A DNA stretch of 64,000 nt from Candidatus Gastranaerophilales bacterium (GTDB lineage: Bacteria; Cyanobacteriota; Vampirovibrionia; Gastranaerophilales; Gastranaerophilaceae), in NCBI GenBank assembly GCA_900770525.1, contig CAAHDT010000014.1, forward strand, positions 13,841-77,840, read 5' to 3'. Below, piece after piece: positions 61,853-64,000 of this stretch. Below the pieces are notes generated by a model. That model ran no database searches, was not told the DNA's origin, and saw only the letters and a list, made by a program, of their open reading frames with translations. The position numbers were made by a program, and so were the translations under genes. Within the stretch, counting starts at the first letter, position 1. Each line of letters opens with the position of its first letter.

Positions 61853-62782
61853 ATGTTTAATGGTACGGATAAGCGTTATAATCAGTTTAGTGCTCATTTG
61901 AAAAACAAGTTCGGCGTCAAGGTTTATAAGATTACTCTTGATGCCGGTTTTTCATGCCCAAATCGTGATGGTACAATTTCCAGAGGCGGGTGTATTTTTT
62001 GTGATGAAGGTGGAAGTTTTTCTCAAGCACATTCTAATAAACTGTCTATTGAAGAACAGGTTGAAGTTGGGATAAAAAACTTGTCCGAACGCTTTAAAGC
62101 GAAAAAATTTATGTCTTATTTTCAGGCTTATTCCAATACATATAAGCCTGTTGCGGAGTTAGAGCAAATATATAATGCGGCTCTTGGAAATGAAAAAATT
62201 GTCGGGTTATCAATTGGAACCAGACCTGATTGTATTGATGATGAAAAAATTAAACTTATCTCATCTTATAAAGATGATTATTATACGTGGATTGAGTATG
62301 GTTTACAGTCAATTCATAACAAAACTTTGCAGAAAATTAATCGAGGACATGATTACGATTGTTTTCTGAAAGCTTATGAAAAAACAAAGGCTGCCGGAAT
62401 AAATGTTTGCGTACATGTTATATTTGGTTTGTGGGAAACACATGATGAGATAATGGAAACAGCGCGAGAACTTGCTAGATTAAAAGTTGATGGAGTGAAA
62501 ATTCATATGTTATGTGCTCTTCAAAATACAAAACTTGCTAAAATGTACGAAGACAAAGAAGTTTCATTTATGGATGAAGATGAATATGTTCAAACTGTTT
62601 GTGATTTTCTTGAATACTTACCACAGACAACAACTATCCATCGACTTGCCGGCAACGGTTATAGCAAAACTTTAATTGCACCTCAGTGGCTAGGGGCGAA
62701 ATTTGATTGTCTTAATAAAATAGATAGAGAATTCATTGCGCGAAATAGCTATCAAGGTATCTTGCAGAATTGTGAAAGATAG
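61853..62782 (+). CDS. TIGR01212 (YhcC-like) radical-SAM protein
   Basis: The 309-residue protein has G-F-S-C-P-N-R-D-G-T-x-x-x-G-G-C-I-F-C, the widely spaced family version of the radical-SAM cysteines. Y-F-Q-A-Y-S-N-T-Y, G-L-S-I-G-T-R-P-D-C-I and E-Y-G-L-Q-S-I-H follow. The reaction is not known for the family, though a role in tRNA modification or redox-linked regulation has been suggested. The ATG follows 8 nt after the zinc-ribbon gene stop. Confidence 0.92.
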   Translation: MFNGTDKRYNQFSAHLKNKFGVKVYKITLDAGFSCPNRDGTISRGGCIFCDEGGSFSQAHSNKLSIEEQVEVGIKNLSERFKAKKFMSYFQAYSNTYKPVAELEQIYNAALGNEKIVGLSIGTRPDCIDDEKIKLISSYKDDYYTWIEYGLQSIHNKTLQKINRGHDYDCFLKAYEKTKAAGINVCVHVIFGLWETHDEIMETARELARLKVDGVKIHMLCALQNTKLAKMYEDKEVSFMDEDEYVQTVCDFLEYLPQTTTIHRLAGNGYSKTLIAPQWLGAKFDCLNKIDREFIARNSYQGILQNCER

Positions 62783-62825
62783 CTTATAATAAGATGTAGT
62801 GTGCCGTTTAACGCGATGGCGTAGA

Positions 62826-63998
62826 ATGAAGCAGAAACACTCAGCCTTTACTCTCGCAGAAGTCTTAATCACCCTCGGCATAGTGGGCGTAGTCGCAGTA
62901 GGGTGCGCACACTTGCGCACCGCGAAAAATCGTATAGATAAGCAGAAGAAAGCAGCTTTCACTCTCGCAGAGGTGTTAATCACCCTCGGCATAATCGGCG
63001 TAGTCGCAGCACTGACGCTACCTGCCCTATTGACCAATATCCAATCACGCATAAGGGCGGAACAATCCCGAAGTGTCCAGTATAAGTTTTCATTAGCAAC
63101 CGAGAAGATGGCACGACTTAACCTTATAGGTCCTTATGATAGTACAGACGCCTTTGTGGACGAACTACAAAAACACTTAAAAATCTCTAAAAGATGTAAC
63201 GCAAGCAACCTAAGAGGTTGTTGGCCTTATGACACTGTGGATTTAGGTAATGGCAAGACTTGGGATATATCAAAGACCAAAACCGGTAAACAGTTTGGCA
63301 TGGATACAGATGACGATAATGATTACACAAGCGATAACGTCGGTATAGTTACAGCAGATGGCACCCCAATGATATTGAGCTATAACAAAAAGTGTAAGGC
63401 AATAGATTCATTAGAAAAATTAAGTTGGACAACAACAGATAATAAACCATTAAGCAATTCATCTGCAAGTTGCGTAGCAGCCGTATATGAGATAAACGGC
63501 ACAGGCAAACCGAATAAACTAAGTAATGACGTAGTTTTATTTAATGCAAATAAGTTAGGTAATGCCTGTGCATTTGAATTAAATGGAAAATGTTTTGGAG
63601 CTCCATTTACACCAAAACCACTAACAAAAGCCGAATGCGAAGCAGAGAAAGGAAACCTTGGAATAAAGGAGTGTAACTACGACACTGATTACTGGGCAGG
63701 CGCAGTAAAACAATGTGGGGGAGTAAGCAAAATGCCAACAATGGATGACCTCGGAAAGTTAGCGAGCCAACTATACAAGGGCAACCCAAGCATAGGAGCT
63801 AAACAAAACTACAATGGTCAATGGGATCAGGATGCAGCAACCTCTCTAGGCTTTACCTCACCTTACTTCTACCTTTGGTCGGGTGAGGAGGACAATAGCG
63901 TCAGCGCGTACGACCGCGAAGTCTCCTTTATGCGCTCGTACCCGTGCAGCACCAGCCGCGCCGGCAGCAGCGGTCAGGCGGTTTGTCTAGGTGATTAA
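62826..63998 (+). CDS. Type IV prepilin-like protein 3 with candidate DGR variable C-terminus
   Basis: ATG 62826 gives M-K-Q-K-H-S-A-F-T-L-A-E-V-L-I-T-L-G-I-V-G. A second full signal, A-A-F-T-L-A-E-V-L-I-T-L-G-I-I-G, comes about 45 residues later after the 25-nt repeat. An in-frame TTG between them could start a shorter form. The globular part ends with a C-type-lectin-like segment (M-P-T-M-D-D-L, Y-F-Y-L-W-S-G-E-E, then Q-A-V-C-L-G-D). From 63891 to 63971, 20 of 27 codons end in C with mixed first two bases, in sharp contrast to the AT-rich rest. This is the pattern of a DGR variable region. It runs to the window edge; the reverse transcriptase and template would be beyond it. Confidence 0.85.
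   Translation: MKQKHSAFTLAEVLITLGIVGVVAVGCAHLRTAKNRIDKQKKAAFTLAEVLITLGIIGVVAALTLPALLTNIQSRIRAEQSRSVQYKFSLATEKMARLNLIGPYDSTDAFVDELQKHLKISKRCNASNLRGCWPYDTVDLGNGKTWDISKTKTGKQFGMDTDDDNDYTSDNVGIVTADGTPMILSYNKKCKAIDSLEKLSWTTTDNKPLSNSSASCVAAVYEINGTGKPNKLSNDVVLFNANKLGNACAFELNGKCFGAPFTPKPLTKAECEAEKGNLGIKECNYDTDYWAGAVKQCGGVSKMPTMDDLGKLASQLYKGNPSIGAKQNYNGQWDQDAATSLGFTSPYFYLWSGEEDNSVSAYDREVSFMRSYPCSTSRAGSSGQAVCLGD
62898..62922. repeat. 25-nt palindromic repeat, copy 2
   Basis: The same 25 bases as 54797-54821, with the inverted repeat at 62902-62921. It lies between the two FTLAE signals of prepilin 3, in frame. Confidence 0.85.
63882..63998 (+). other. Candidate DGR variable region (VR)
   Basis: A GC-rich block at the 3' end of prepilin 3. 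Of 27 codons at 63891-63971, 20 are NNC (AGC seven times, then GTC, CGC, GAC, TCC, TGC, ACC, GCC, GGC and TAC), as expected if template AAC codons were randomised at adenines. It is framed by conserved L-W-S-G-E-E before and Q-A-V-C-L-G-D after. The last bases may serve as the mutagenic-homing start site. The template repeat is not in this window. Confidence 0.7.
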
Positions 63999-64000
63999 AC

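Overview
The window is AT-rich and densely packed, with Shine-Dalgarno-led genes. It looks like a chromosome segment of a gut, non-photosynthetic relative of Cyanobacteria (Vampirovibrionia/Melainabacteria, most likely Gastranaerophilales). This is an inference. It rests on an AMIN-domain protein, the DUF512 radical-SAM protein known from cyanobacteria, a Ski2-like helicase, prepilins carrying an FTLAEVLITLGI(I/V)G signature, and many small lineage-type hypothetical proteins with an F-x-G motif near the N-terminus. One tRNA (Arg-ACG) is present. I see no rRNA, no CRISPR array and no intact transposase.

Layout. 1-8.5 kb: an HNH-like fragment, an AMIN protein, an EF-hand/LysM-like protein, a Cys/Gly-rich small protein, a GIY-YIG protein, then a large beta-helix-like protein coupled to a zincin metalloprotease, followed by HAD and TPR genes. 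8.6-25 kb is mostly housekeeping: miaB, uvrB, a tight minus-strand cluster (stand-alone ClpX zinc finger, HEAT-like protein, ruvX, DUF1292, Clp-N array, tilS, hpt), dnaE, a HepT/MntA toxin-antitoxin pair and mtaB. 25-36 kb: lineage-specific proteins, an Abi-like gene broken by one TAG, tRNA-Arg, a Ski2-like helicase, maf, reverse rubrerythrin and a GT39-type membrane glycosyltransferase. 36-47 kb: an EamA transporter, prepilin 1 with a divergent XRE regulator, a PurD-like protein with an eroded active site, then parvulin, M24 peptidase, SpoU methylase, holin-like, PadR, DUF512 and BlaI-type genes. 47-58.6 kb: an FAD oxidoreductase, a paralogue of the 3.9-kb large protein, glnA, prepilin 2 with a second divergent XRE gene, and a calpain-like protease with a LysM-like tail. 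58.6-64 kb: small hypothetical genes, cutA, a zinc-ribbon protein, a TIGR01212 radical-SAM protein and prepilin 3.

The strongest unusual signal is at the right edge. The last ~110 nt of prepilin 3 switch abruptly to GC-rich sequence in which 20 of 27 consecutive codons are NNC with scrambled first two bases. This is what a diversity-generating retroelement (DGR) variable region looks like after adenine mutagenesis of AAC codons. The template repeat and reverse transcriptase would lie just past position 64000 and cannot be seen here. If correct, this is hypermutation of a type IV pilin-like surface protein.

A second theme is remodelling of prepilin 5' ends. Prepilins 2 and 3 both carry duplicated FTLAE signals and share an identical 25-nt palindromic repeat. 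Prepilin 2 carries an in-frame insertion of about 120-145 codons made of repeat-like DNA between its start codon and its pilin signal. Two loci pair a prepilin with a divergent XRE gene; at one, a near-perfect 25-nt palindrome overlaps both predicted -10 boxes.
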